This document shows, in pieces, positions 1 to 7,110 of a stretch of DNA of 51,502 nucleotides. Within the stretch, counting starts at the first letter, position 1; every line of letters begins with the position of its first letter. The stretch is from Promethearchaeota archaeon (GTDB lineage Archaea; Asgardarchaeota; Lokiarchaeia; Sigyniarchaeales; SOKP01), in the NCBI GenBank assembly GCA_016839915.1, contig JAEOTH010000218.1:1-51502 (forward strand), read 5' to 3'. Made by a program: the position numbers and the translations under genes. The notes under the pieces are model-generated. The model saw only the letters and a list, made by a program, of their open reading frames with translations, was not told the DNA's origin and ran no database searches.

Positions 1-278
1 CATATGGAGATTTCCATAGAGACTTTCTAAAGCAGAAATCGATAGCAATTGCTTGTCCAAAACTCGATCAAGGTAAAGAAGTTTACATAGAAAAAATTAA
101 ATCTTTAATTGATGACGCAAAAATAAATACACTTACAGTTGCTATTATGGAAGTGCCTTGCTGTTCTGGGTTATTAGCTTTGGCTCAAGAAGGAGCTAAA
201 CAAGCAACCAGAAAAGTTCCAATAAAATTTGTTGTCGTGGGCGTACAAGGAAATATTGTAAAAGAAGAATGGGTATAA
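1..278 (+). CDS. 4Fe-4S ferredoxin-like protein, C-terminal part (5' end outside window)
   Basis: The frame is open from the left edge and ends with TAA at 276-278, so only about 91 C-terminal residues are visible. They contain the segment ACPKLD, then YIEKIKSLI, then MEVPCCSGLLALAQE and end in an alternating hydrophobic strand (KFVVVGVQGNI). This CPKLD...VPCC pattern is, from memory, the C-terminal module of small ferredoxin-like proteins in anaerobes that carry an N-terminal pair of 4Fe-4S motifs; that N-terminal part is not in the window. The protein is probably a cytoplasmic electron carrier or redox-associated factor. It lies upstream of a convergent HTH gene and close to the flavoprotein and glutaredoxin genes, which fits a redox neighbourhood. 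The exact reaction cannot be read from this fragment. Confidence 0.7.
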   Translation, partial: YGDFHRDFLKQKSIAIACPKLDQGKEVYIEKIKSLIDDAKINTLTVAIMEVPCCSGLLALAQEGAKQATRKVPIKFVVVGVQGNIVKEEWV

Positions 279-301
279 TTTTTCTTTATATTTTTTATTT
301 A

Positions 302-955
302 TTATTTTTCGAATAAGACTTTCTTTTTAATTATTTTTCTAAGCCTTACGGATAATGCTGATTTAGATTTGCCCATTTCGTTAGCTAATACTTCTAATGA
401 AATTTTCCTTGGAATTTCAAAAAATCCTAAAGATATAGCCTTATCAAGGATATTAGATTCACCGTAGGTTAATTTACTTTTATCATCTTCAATAGTGTAT
501 GGAGATAATCCAATTCTTAATAACTCAAAATTAATATTTTTTTCTTCAAAAAGGGTTAATAAATCATCTATCCGTTCTCTACTCGATATCAACCTCCAAT
601 AAGCAAATCCATTCTCAACTCTTACTGGGAAGTCAATAAGGACTCCACATTTTATTATCGCATATAATAAATAAGGATCTTTTGTTTTCACGTTAAATTT
701 AACTTTGTTTTGTTCCTTCTCTAATACACTTAATTCGAAAACAGAAGGATGATTCCTAATTTCTTCTATAATAGAATCGATATCGTAATGTAAAATCTCA
801 ATTAGACTATTTCCGATGGACTTCTCAAGATCGTAAGGCAGAAAATAGGAAATTTCCATTTTTATATCAGGAAAGTTCTTAAAAATTTCAGAAATCCATA
901 TCTGGTCTGGAAATTTTATCTTAATTCTTGCTAAACTCGACCTATTTGCATCCAT
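302..955 (-). CDS. HTH_10 (Bat-type) helix-turn-helix transcriptional regulator
   Basis: This 217-residue protein ends in a helix-turn-helix with the pattern IPRKISLEVLANEMGKSKSA followed by SVRLRKIIKK, which matches the archaeal bacterio-opsin-activator-type HTH_10 domain at residues about 180-217. Residues 1-175 form an alpha/beta sensory-type region without a recognisable ligand motif, as is usual for this archaeal family. It should be a soluble DNA-binding regulator. It is transcribed divergently from the iron-sulfur flavoprotein gene at 1042, with 86 bases between the starts, so it may control that gene and itself; this is inferred from layout only. The ATG start at 953-955 is the only sensible start. 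The effector is unknown. Confidence 0.75.
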   Translation of the reverse strand: MDANRSSLARIKIKFPDQIWISEIFKNFPDIKMEISYFLPYDLEKSIGNSLIEILHYDIDSIIEEIRNHPSVFELSVLEKEQNKVKFNVKTKDPYLLYAIIKCGVLIDFPVRVENGFAYWRLISSRERIDDLLTLFEEKNINFELLRIGLSPYTIEDDKSKLTYGESNILDKAISLGFFEIPRKISLEVLANEMGKSKSALSVRLRKIIKKKVLFEK

Positions 956-1041
956 CTTTTAATATCAGGATTTTGAATTTAAAACTTTTATTTTATACAA
1001 TAATGATTAATTATTAATAAAAGCAAGTTAAATGCATTATT

Positions 1042-1641
1042 ATGGTCGAAAAGAAGAATCTACTTTTGGGGATATGTGGAAGTCCCAGAAAGCAGGGAAC
1101 CGAATATGCTATCGAGTACGCCTTAAACTATGCTGCTGAAAAATATGGATTTGACATAGAGTTTTGGAGTGTTAGAAATAAAAAAATTAATTTTTGCCTT
1201 CATTGCGATTATTGCATTCGAGAGAAAAAAGGATGCATCAATAAAGACGATATGGAAGAAATTTATTCTAAATTGGAAGAAGCTAAATTTTATTTCTTCG
1301 GTACTCCAATATTTCAAGGGAATTTATCAGGTCAACTAAAAACGGTAATGGATCGGTGTCGTGCTATGGTTGCTAAAAATCCTAATGTGTTTAAAGATAA
1401 AATTGGAGCCGCATTAGCAGTTGGGGGAGATCGAAGTGGAGGACAAGAGATTGCTATAAGAAGTATTTTAGATTTTTATCAGCAAAATCTTATTATACCT
1501 GTATCTGGTGGCGCTTTTGGAGCGAATCTGGGTGCTGGTTTATGGAGTAGAGACATGGGAAAAGAAGGCATCGAAAAAGATGAAGAAGGTTTGAGAACAA
1601 TCCGAAAAGTAATAAAAAGAATGGTAGAATTTAAAAAATAA
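1042..1641 (+). CDS. Iron-sulfur flavoprotein (NAD(P)H-dependent FMN reductase family, Isf-like)
   Basis: A 199-residue flavodoxin-fold protein. The N-terminal strand LLLGICGSPRKQGTEYA is the FMN phosphate-binding loop of the NADPH-dependent FMN reductase family. It is followed by a compact cysteine motif, C52-x2-C55-x2-C58-x6-C65, which in archaeal iron-sulfur flavoproteins holds a 4Fe-4S cluster next to FMN. The segment GTPIFQGNLSGQLKTVMDR is the typical flavin-contacting loop. Isf proteins pass electrons from ferredoxin to acceptors such as oxygen, peroxide or quinones; the acceptor here is unknown. It is soluble and stands alone, divergent from the HTH_10 regulator. The ATG start at 1042 places the FMN loop at the expected distance from the N terminus. 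Confidence 0.85.
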   Translation: MVEKKNLLLGICGSPRKQGTEYAIEYALNYAAEKYGFDIEFWSVRNKKINFCLHCDYCIREKKGCINKDDMEEIYSKLEEAKFYFFGTPIFQGNLSGQLKTVMDRCRAMVAKNPNVFKDKIGAALAVGGDRSGGQEIAIRSILDFYQQNLIIPVSGGAFGANLGAGLWSRDMGKEGIEKDEEGLRTIRKVIKRMVEFKK

Positions 1642-1656
1642 TTAAATTAAAGAAAT

Positions 1657-1959
1657 TTATTTAACTCCAAATAATTTCTTGGCTTCCTTCTCTCTAAGGC
1701 CAGAAATACCCCAGAGCTCTTTAAACCAATACTTTCCTTTATGAATTACTACAGGTGTATTTACAATACAACCATCAGCATCACAGAACGTTGTTAAAAA
1801 ATTGTCATCATGTAATAACTCGTGAACAAATTCTTCATCATTTATATCTCGTTCAACATATCTAACGTCATTTTCCTTTAACCATTCCTTTAATTCATGG
1901 CAACGATGACAGTCTTCTTTTGTTATAACTATTGGTGTTTTTGATTCCATAGTATACAA
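1657..1959 (-). CDS. Glutaredoxin-like protein (CxxC thioredoxin fold)
   Basis: A 100-residue thioredoxin-fold protein. The redox site is C17-H-R-C20 in the context TKEDCHRCHELKEWL, followed by VRYVERDINDEE, a glutaredoxin-type beta-alpha-beta. NTPVV supplies the cis-proline opposite the active site. A second cysteine pair (FCDADGC) sits just before the cis-Pro strand and is unusual for a plain glutaredoxin; it could be structural or a resolving pair. The start is either the first Met or the Met four codons later. It is convergent with the flavoprotein gene and divergent from the HEAT-repeat gene at 2179. It probably acts as a small cytoplasmic dithiol carrier; the electron donor could be the FTR-like subunit at 2982, by inference. 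Confidence 0.75.
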   Translation of the reverse strand: MYTMESKTPIVITKEDCHRCHELKEWLKENDVRYVERDINDEEFVHELLHDDNFLTTFCDADGCIVNTPVVIHKGKYWFKELWGISGLREKEAKKLFGVK

Positions 1960-2018
1960 ATAAACATAATTGTTAAAAAAGCTTTATCTTCTATATTATA
2001 ATTTTTATAAGAATTGAA

Positions 2019-2127
2019 TAAGAAATACTTATTAATCATATATAAAAATGGTAATCGATAACTATTAAAAATACAAATAAAACATGGATTTTCGCTTTAT
2101 TTTTCATATCTTAATCAGTATTTCTTA
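2019..2127. repeat. Inverted repeat in a divergent intergenic region
   Basis: TAAGAAATACT at 2019-2029 is matched by its exact reverse complement AGTATTTCTTA at 2117-2127, 87 bases apart. Both arms lie between the glutaredoxin gene (start 1959, minus) and the HEAT-repeat gene (start 2179, plus). They could be two half-sites for a regulator of both promoters. The region is very AT-rich, so chance is a real alternative. Confidence 0.3.
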
Positions 2128-2178
2128 ATAATTTATTATGATCAGATTCTTATTTCTTATTCTTATTCTAAACTTATA

Positions 2179-2628
2179 ATGGATCAAAAAACTCGAAATG
2201 AAGCTTTTAATGAATACATTAAAACACTATTTAATAACTCCAGTTTTAAAGAGCGGGCGATCGCTGCGCAAAACCTTGGTCAATTAAAAGAAGGGAGAGC
2301 AATCAATATGTTAGCTAGAGCTTTAAAATCTGAAAAAGACGATGTGGTTATTAATCGAATTATTGAAGCAATGGGGGAAATTGGAGATCCTAAGGCTACA
2401 ATGTTAATTATAGAGTTTTTAAAACAAGAAATAGAAAAATCTGAAGTAGATCAAGATAAAACAAGATTATTTATAATTATAGAAAGCCTAATGAAAATTG
2501 GAGATAAGAGAGCACTTGAGCATTTAGGTATATTATTAGATTCTTGTTATAGTGATATTAGAAAATTAACGGAAGAAGCTTTTGAGTGTATTGATCCTGA
2601 ATGGAAACTAAATATAAAATCCATTTAA
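2179..2628 (+). CDS. HEAT-repeat protein
   Basis: A 149-residue all-helical protein. At least two helix-pair repeats are visible: FKERAIAAQNLGQLKEGRAI and NRIIEAMGEIGDPKATMLII, with a third weaker one near MKIGDKRALEHLGILL. The pattern of A-x2-LG-x(3)-G/D-x-RA is that of PBS-lyase-type HEAT repeats, which form protein-binding solenoids. No catalytic motif is present. It is followed 40 bases later by a glutaredoxin and an FTR-like subunit in the same direction, so it may be part of that transcript and act as a scaffold or partner; this is inferred from position. It is likely soluble and cytoplasmic. No closer family name can be given. Confidence 0.7.
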   Translation: MDQKTRNEAFNEYIKTLFNNSSFKERAIAAQNLGQLKEGRAINMLARALKSEKDDVVINRIIEAMGEIGDPKATMLIIEFLKQEIEKSEVDQDKTRLFIIIESLMKIGDKRALEHLGILLDSCYSDIRKLTEEAFECIDPEWKLNIKSI

Positions 2629-2668
2629 ATTAAAAAGATTTTTATAATAATGAGGAAGAAATACAATT

Positions 2669-2980
2669 ATGGCTGAAATTATTGAAAACTTGGCACAAAC
2701 TGTGGAGGGATCCAAAAAAAGAAGAGATATTACTCTTTTAACATTGTCTACATGTATGTGGTGTAAGAAATGTAAAACTTGGTTAAAAGAACGTGATATA
2801 CAATATAGATATGTGGATGTTGATAATATTGATTTCGAAGAAAAATCGAAAATACTTGCTTACTTAAGAGAGAAATACCAATCGAGAATTTCATATCCGT
2901 TTATGATATGTGATGATGAGCATGTTGTAGGTTATAACCCTGGTAAGTATGAAGAATTAATGAAATCTGGAGGAGATTAA
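2669..2980 (+). CDS. Glutaredoxin-like protein paired with FTR-like reductase
   Basis: A 103-residue thioredoxin-fold protein with the active site C29-M-W-C32 in LSTCMWCKKCKTWLKERDI; a third cysteine, C35, is close by. RISYPFMI supplies the cis-proline. The stop codon is one base before the ATG of the FTR-like catalytic subunit, so the two are almost certainly co-transcribed and translationally linked. In some methanogens a glutaredoxin/NrdH-like protein is the electron acceptor of ferredoxin:disulfide reductase, which makes this protein the probable direct partner of the downstream gene. The N-terminal 20 residues are a short polar extension outside the fold. It resembles the glutaredoxin at 1657-1959 in active-site context (CxxC..KEWL/KTWL), consistent with an old duplication. 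Confidence 0.8.
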   Translation: MAEIIENLAQTVEGSKKRRDITLLTLSTCMWCKKCKTWLKERDIQYRYVDVDNIDFEEKSKILAYLREKYQSRISYPFMICDDEHVVGYNPGKYEELMKSGGD

Positions 2981-2981
2981 A

Positions 2982-3347
2982 ATGGATATGGAGACTAAGG
3001 AAGGTATGATTAAATATGTTGAACAGGTAAGTAAGACAAATAATTGGATTTTAAATATGGATAGTAATACCTTTAACGATTTGATTGATGGATTAGTAGA
3101 GAATAAGAGACGATTGGGTTACCAATCGTGCCCTTGCCGTTTAGCTTCGGGAAAGAGAGATGTTGACAGGGATTTAATCTGTCCTTGCGATTATGCTTCT
3201 CTAGATATACAAGAATATGGCGCTTGTTATTGTAATTTGTATATGCGCGAAGATTTCTATGAAACAATAAAAAAAGATTACGTACTTGTTCCAGAGCGTA
3301 GACCTGCAGAAAAAGAAAAAGCAGTTTTAGAATTTTTTGAGAAATAA
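2982..3347 (+). CDS. Ferredoxin:thioredoxin reductase-like catalytic (beta) subunit
   Basis: A 121-residue protein with the three Cys-x-Cys motifs that define FTR catalytic chains: C50-P-C52, C67-P-C69 and C82-Y-C84. In this family four cysteines bind a 4Fe-4S cluster and two form the redox-active disulfide, allowing two one-electron steps from ferredoxin to reduce a disulfide. The spacing (14 and 12 residues between motifs) differs from the plant form (16 and 8) and fits the archaeal ferredoxin:disulfide reductase type. No FTR alpha (variable) subunit is encoded nearby, as is usual for archaeal forms. A strong GGAGGAG ribosome-binding site overlaps the end of the upstream glutaredoxin gene, one base apart. 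The substrate is inferred to be that glutaredoxin. Confidence 0.88.
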   Translation: MDMETKEGMIKYVEQVSKTNNWILNMDSNTFNDLIDGLVENKRRLGYQSCPCRLASGKRDVDRDLICPCDYASLDIQEYGACYCNLYMREDFYETIKKDYVLVPERRPAEKEKAVLEFFEK

Positions 3348-3456
3348 ATCATTTTTTAATTTCCATTTTTTTCTGTTTATTAAATTTTATGAATTGCTAA
3401 TCAATTTTTTATCTATAAATAAAATCCTTAAATATAACAGTTTCCCTTTATTATAC

Positions 3457-3612
3457 ATGCCAGATAAAGAAATAACTGATGAAGAATTAGAAGATGAACT
3501 TGATAAAGCATTTAAAGAAAGTGAAAGATTAAGAGATCATTGTGGAAGTGCTTTACCCACTAACAAAGAAGTCGGAATTCAACGAACTGATGTTAAACTA
3601 AAAAAGAAATAA
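3457..3612 (+). CDS. Small charged hypothetical protein (51 aa)
   Basis: The open frame begins further left at 3337, but its first 40 residues are translated from AT-rich non-coding-like sequence overlapping the FTR-like gene. The ATG at 3457 gives a coherent protein starting MPDKEITDEELEDELDKAF. The N-terminal half is strongly acidic and helical, the C-terminal half is basic (VKLKKK), and a single Cys lies in DHCGSALP. No family is recognised. It follows the FTR-like gene by about 110 bases in the same direction and could be a small partner of that operon. Coding status is moderately supported by the sharp change in composition at the chosen start. Confidence 0.5.
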   Translation: MPDKEITDEELEDELDKAFKESERLRDHCGSALPTNKEVGIQRTDVKLKKK

Positions 3613-3657
3613 TATTTAAAAAATTCTTTTTATTATTTTTAATCTTAAAAAAAAAGA

Positions 3658-4692
3658 TTAATCCAATAGTGTAAGCCTAGTAATAGCACCAATCTCATTA
3701 AATTCAGAAGCTTCCATTCTTAACTCTTTTCCAGTTATTTTATTTGCAACTGAAGCTGCAAAAATAGCCCAAGGACAAATAGCATTTGTTAACTCTTCTT
3801 TAGTCATAACACTTCTTACTTGAGCTGTTGAACAATTTACAGTTTCAATTGTAAAAGCTTTTTCTGACTCCCATTTGATTTTAATCTTCTCTGCCATGCC
3901 TATTTTCTCAGACATTTTCATAAATTCCTTTAAAGCATCAGAGAGACTTAATTTTTCAAGTTTTTTCATATTTAATCCCGACATAGTCATCATCTTCTCA
4001 ATAAATTCATAAGTTCTCGGTACAACATATTTAAAAAGTGTAGGAGTGCCAAGTAACTCTTTAGCTGATTTTTCATAACCAAAAGTTACTCCATGAAGCA
4101 GAAATGCGATTTGATTAAAAGCAAAACGTGTTTTTTCTTTCATGGATCTCCCTCTTTTAAAAAGTACTAAAAGAAAAAGTACAATACCTCCTAAAAATGG
4201 TATTATAGCAGCCCATAAAAATGATTTAGGTACAATAATCGACGAAATTCCTGTCACAAAATAGAAGTTGTAAAGACTTGTCCAATGTGATAAACTCCAA
4301 CCTAAAAATGCTATTGGTCCGATATATTTTCCATATCTATAAATACTATCTTTTTTAAATCTAGCGATTATAAATTTTACAGTTACTAATAAGGTAGCAA
4401 TCAAACCGCCAATCCAAGTATGAGACCAAAGACTAGAAGGGATGAGTAAATATGGATCAGAGCCTGCGATATGTTGGGCAAGCATATACATACACTGAGC
4501 AAACAAAGCATAGAAAATTGTAACTTCAATCCAACCAAATCTTTTATGATATTTTACTATGGTAAAATCTCCTTTCATTAAGTTTAAGTCTTTTATATTA
4601 TATAATCCAATGAATTCATTCGCTAAAACAAAACAATAACCTATAATAGTTTGTAGTATCATTAATTCAATCCATAATTCCATAGCTGACAT
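3658..4692 (-). CDS. Multi-helix membrane protein with possible haem-binding histidines and a C-terminal soluble domain
   Basis: A 344-residue protein. About five hydrophobic helices lie between residues 5 and 180, then a soluble domain of roughly 145 residues. Histidines occur in or beside the helices (KYHKRFGW, LAQHIAG, LWSHTWIG, SLSHWTSLYNFYF), a pattern that resembles b-type haem membrane proteins, although no exact cytochrome b561 signature was matched. The soluble tail has helices followed by ITVET-like strands and a conserved-looking NAICPWAIFAASVANK, reminiscent of small-molecule-binding V4R or related domains; this is a weak resemblance. It is convergent with the small gene at 3457 and stands before the longin-like gene on the same strand. 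Function is unknown; a membrane redox or sensor role is a guess. Confidence 0.55.
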   Translation of the reverse strand: MSAMELWIELMILQTIIGYCFVLANEFIGLYNIKDLNLMKGDFTIVKYHKRFGWIEVTIFYALFAQCMYMLAQHIAGSDPYLLIPSSLWSHTWIGGLIATLLVTVKFIIARFKKDSIYRYGKYIGPIAFLGWSLSHWTSLYNFYFVTGISSIIVPKSFLWAAIIPFLGGIVLFLLVLFKRGRSMKEKTRFAFNQIAFLLHGVTFGYEKSAKELLGTPTLFKYVVPRTYEFIEKMMTMSGLNMKKLEKLSLSDALKEFMKMSEKIGMAEKIKIKWESEKAFTIETVNCSTAQVRSVMTKEELTNAICPWAIFAASVANKITGKELRMEASEFNEIGAITRLTLLD

Positions 4693-4811
4693 TTAACAAT
4701 TCTCCTAATTCTATCTCTTATTTAATTGAAATTAAAATCTTTATAATTTTACATTAATATATGAATCTTTCATTTATAATTTAAATGGGTTATTGATAAA
4801 TACAGTTTAGT

Positions 4812-5918
4812 TTATTTAAGCTTTTTATAAATATCAGAACAAGTTGATTGAATTATTGTATAATCAGAAAAATCTTGAATTTTTCCTATTAATGTTAAAG
4901 CAAAATTATTAAAGTTGATACATATAGTGGCTAATTTTTCTCCGCCTATACTAGCATTAAATAAGGTTCGATTATATATTTCTTCACTTACTTTCTTTGA
5001 AGATGTCAAAAAACTTATAGTTTCTGGAATGTAATCCAAACAATCGTAAGTCTTATCAAAAATTTCTGAATAAAATATTTTTCCTACCATGTCTACTAGA
5101 TAGATTTGTTTGATATTTGGGTCCCAATTTAAACGTTCAAATTTTTCGATTAATTTTTTGGGTTTTTTGATATACTTGTCTTTATCTTTGAAAAACTCTA
5201 ATTCTAAATATTCATTATCAAAAATTTCTGATAATTGATACTGTTTTACAATCAAGATGTTACTCCGAGGCTCAACTATTAGATTCTCATTACGTACTGT
5301 ATTAAGAAGTATCCAATATAATTTTTCATTAAGATTATTTTGGTACAAAAACTTCGCAGAATTCATGATCAGAGGAACAAGAAAACTTATTTTGTCTTTA
5401 TTTACATATTGTTTAGCATGAATATAGTAGACATTACCTCCTTTAGGTTCGAGGAACATAATAGCCTTTAAAGATGTGTCATTATCGATATTCTTTATTG
5501 CCTCATTTAATATATCCAAACCATGTGCTTTTATTATCTGCTTCACATATTTATCAAATATTTGATATTGAGATACTAATCCATTAAATTCTTTATTTAG
5601 ATATTCATTAAATAGTTTTGTAAACCTGTCCATAATATCATGAATAACAGCATGCAATAATTCAATTAATTCATCATTTTTTGTGGTTATTACAAAGGTT
5701 AATTTTTGATATAACTCTTCATACTTTTCAAATATAATTTGGGTTTCTTTCAATTTTAGAGCTTTTATATCTTCACCCCTTTCTACAGTGGCAAAGCTGT
5801 TCATTGCAGTCAAAAATCCACTAAGCAAATCATCATTCCCATTACCTTTATAACTTTCTGGATGCCAATTATATAAAAGCGCTCCTGATTCATTAATTAT
5901 TAATAGATCTTCAATCAT
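4812..5918 (-). CDS. Longin-like domain protein (Asgard eukaryotic-signature type)
   Basis: A 368-residue soluble protein. It opens with EDLLIINESGALLYNWHPES, the first beta hairpin typical of longin/roadblock-like domains that sense or scaffold small GTPases, and continues with strand and helix pattern through FVITTKND and a long amphipathic helix (residues about 80-125). A second similar module appears at residues about 270-368, opening with QIYLVDMVGKIFYSEIF. Longin domains in eukaryotes occur in trafficking and GTPase-exchange complexes, and Asgard genomes carry many. No catalytic motif is visible. It is not adjacent to a GTPase here; the nearest is at 16819. The double-longin reading is inferred from secondary-structure pattern, so the fold rather than a function is proposed. 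Confidence 0.6.
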   Translation of the reverse strand: MIEDLLIINESGALLYNWHPESYKGNGNDDLLSGFLTAMNSFATVERGEDIKALKLKETQIIFEKYEELYQKLTFVITTKNDELIELLHAVIHDIMDRFTKLFNEYLNKEFNGLVSQYQIFDKYVKQIIKAHGLDILNEAIKNIDNDTSLKAIMFLEPKGGNVYYIHAKQYVNKDKISFLVPLIMNSAKFLYQNNLNEKLYWILLNTVRNENLIVEPRSNILIVKQYQLSEIFDNEYLELEFFKDKDKYIKKPKKLIEKFERLNWDPNIKQIYLVDMVGKIFYSEIFDKTYDCLDYIPETISFLTSSKKVSEEIYNRTLFNASIGGEKLATICINFNNFALTLIGKIQDFSDYTIIQSTCSDIYKKLK

Positions 5919-6086
5919 TATTATTTGGTGCTATTATTGTATAATAATTGTATGATATCAATTCTCAAATCACTTTCAGAGTCATATAAACTATCTCTTT
6001 AGAATTTAGATTTCTTTATAAATCTTATAATCTTTAATGTAAATCTTTAATTAAAAACTTAAATTTGGTATTCTTAGGTAGGTACA

Positions 6087-7067
6087 ATGAAAGAACGAAT
6101 AAAAGGAAGGAAAAACTATCCTACGGATGAGGTAGATCCTGAGAATTTCTTAAGTGATGAATCAGTAAGGGAATTAATTAACACTAAAGAGACAATTAAG
6201 TTTAAGTCAGAGGATTACTATAAACTCTTTAATTGCGTTCATTGTGGAGAATGTGATACTGAAAGTGAACGTATCTCATTAAAACAAAAATATGTTGAAG
6301 ATGGGAACTCATTTGAAGGAATTAATGAGATGGTGGAATATTTTGAGAAATTTAGATCTCCTTACCCAACAAATAAAATGCGAATAAAAAAATCTAAAGA
6401 CATTTCAAGGGAATCTGATACTCTACTTTTCATGGGTTGTCTTTCTACGATAAGAATCCCTAAATATACTCAACATGCACTTCAATATTTAATCCAGCAA
6501 GAAATAGATTTCACTATTTTAGACACAGAAATTTGTTGTGGATGGCATCTGAAAATCAATGGTTTAAATAAAGAATATGAAATATGTAAAAACGAGAATA
6601 GAGAGATTTTTAATTCAAAAAAATTTAAAGAAATAATATGTTTATGCCCTGCATGCTATTACCTTTTTAAAAATGAAATGAATGGATTAAATGCTGAGGT
6701 GAAATATATTTCTGATTACTTAAATCCTTCAAAAATACTCAAATCAGGTAGAGTAGGTGTACAACACTTATGCCAATTAATGAACAGAGGTAAAGAAGGA
6801 GTAGAGAGCCTTATTGATAATATTCTTAGAGAAACAGGGTATGAAGTTATAGATGTTCCACATTGGTGTTGCGGAGGTGGGTCTGGTTGGATGGGGAGAA
6901 CCAATGTGATAGAAGAAATTGCTCGTAAGAGAATGTCTGATTTTAATCGAGAAGATCTTGATTATGTGACAACATATTGCCCTTCCTGTTGGTGGATTCT
7001 ACGTCGATTTAGTAAACAATGCAAAATTCATCCAAAAGCGGTAGATTTATTTGAATTATTGTTATAA
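6087..7067 (+). CDS. HdrD/GlpC-like Fe-S oxidoreductase with two CCG domains
   Basis: A 326-residue protein. Near the N terminus is C50-x2-C53-x2-C56 (NCVHCGEC), probably one Fe-S cluster with a missing or distant fourth ligand. Two cysteine-rich CCG domains follow: the first has FMGCLS, EICCGWH and CLCPACYYL; the second has QHLCQLMN, HWCCGGGSGW and TYCPSCWWIL. Such tandem CCG domains hold unusual 4Fe-4S clusters in heterodisulfide reductase HdrB/HdrD, GlpC and LutA-type proteins and act on disulfides or as electron conduits. It is soluble, stands alone with no HdrE or HdrA homologue nearby, and its acceptor is not known. The N-terminal ferredoxin region has one cluster motif rather than the usual two. 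Confidence 0.8.
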   Translation: MKERIKGRKNYPTDEVDPENFLSDESVRELINTKETIKFKSEDYYKLFNCVHCGECDTESERISLKQKYVEDGNSFEGINEMVEYFEKFRSPYPTNKMRIKKSKDISRESDTLLFMGCLSTIRIPKYTQHALQYLIQQEIDFTILDTEICCGWHLKINGLNKEYEICKNENREIFNSKKFKEIICLCPACYYLFKNEMNGLNAEVKYISDYLNPSKILKSGRVGVQHLCQLMNRGKEGVESLIDNILRETGYEVIDVPHWCCGGGSGWMGRTNVIEEIARKRMSDFNREDLDYVTTYCPSCWWILRRFSKQCKIHPKAVDLFELLL

Positions 7068-7110
7068 AAATAATTGATTGATGAATTCTTAACCCATTGA
7101 AATCTAAGAC

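Noticed and set aside
3337-3456. N-terminal extension of the small protein at 3457
   Set aside because: It overlaps the FTR-like gene and translates AT-rich intergenic sequence; the ATG at 3457 begins a clearly protein-like composition.
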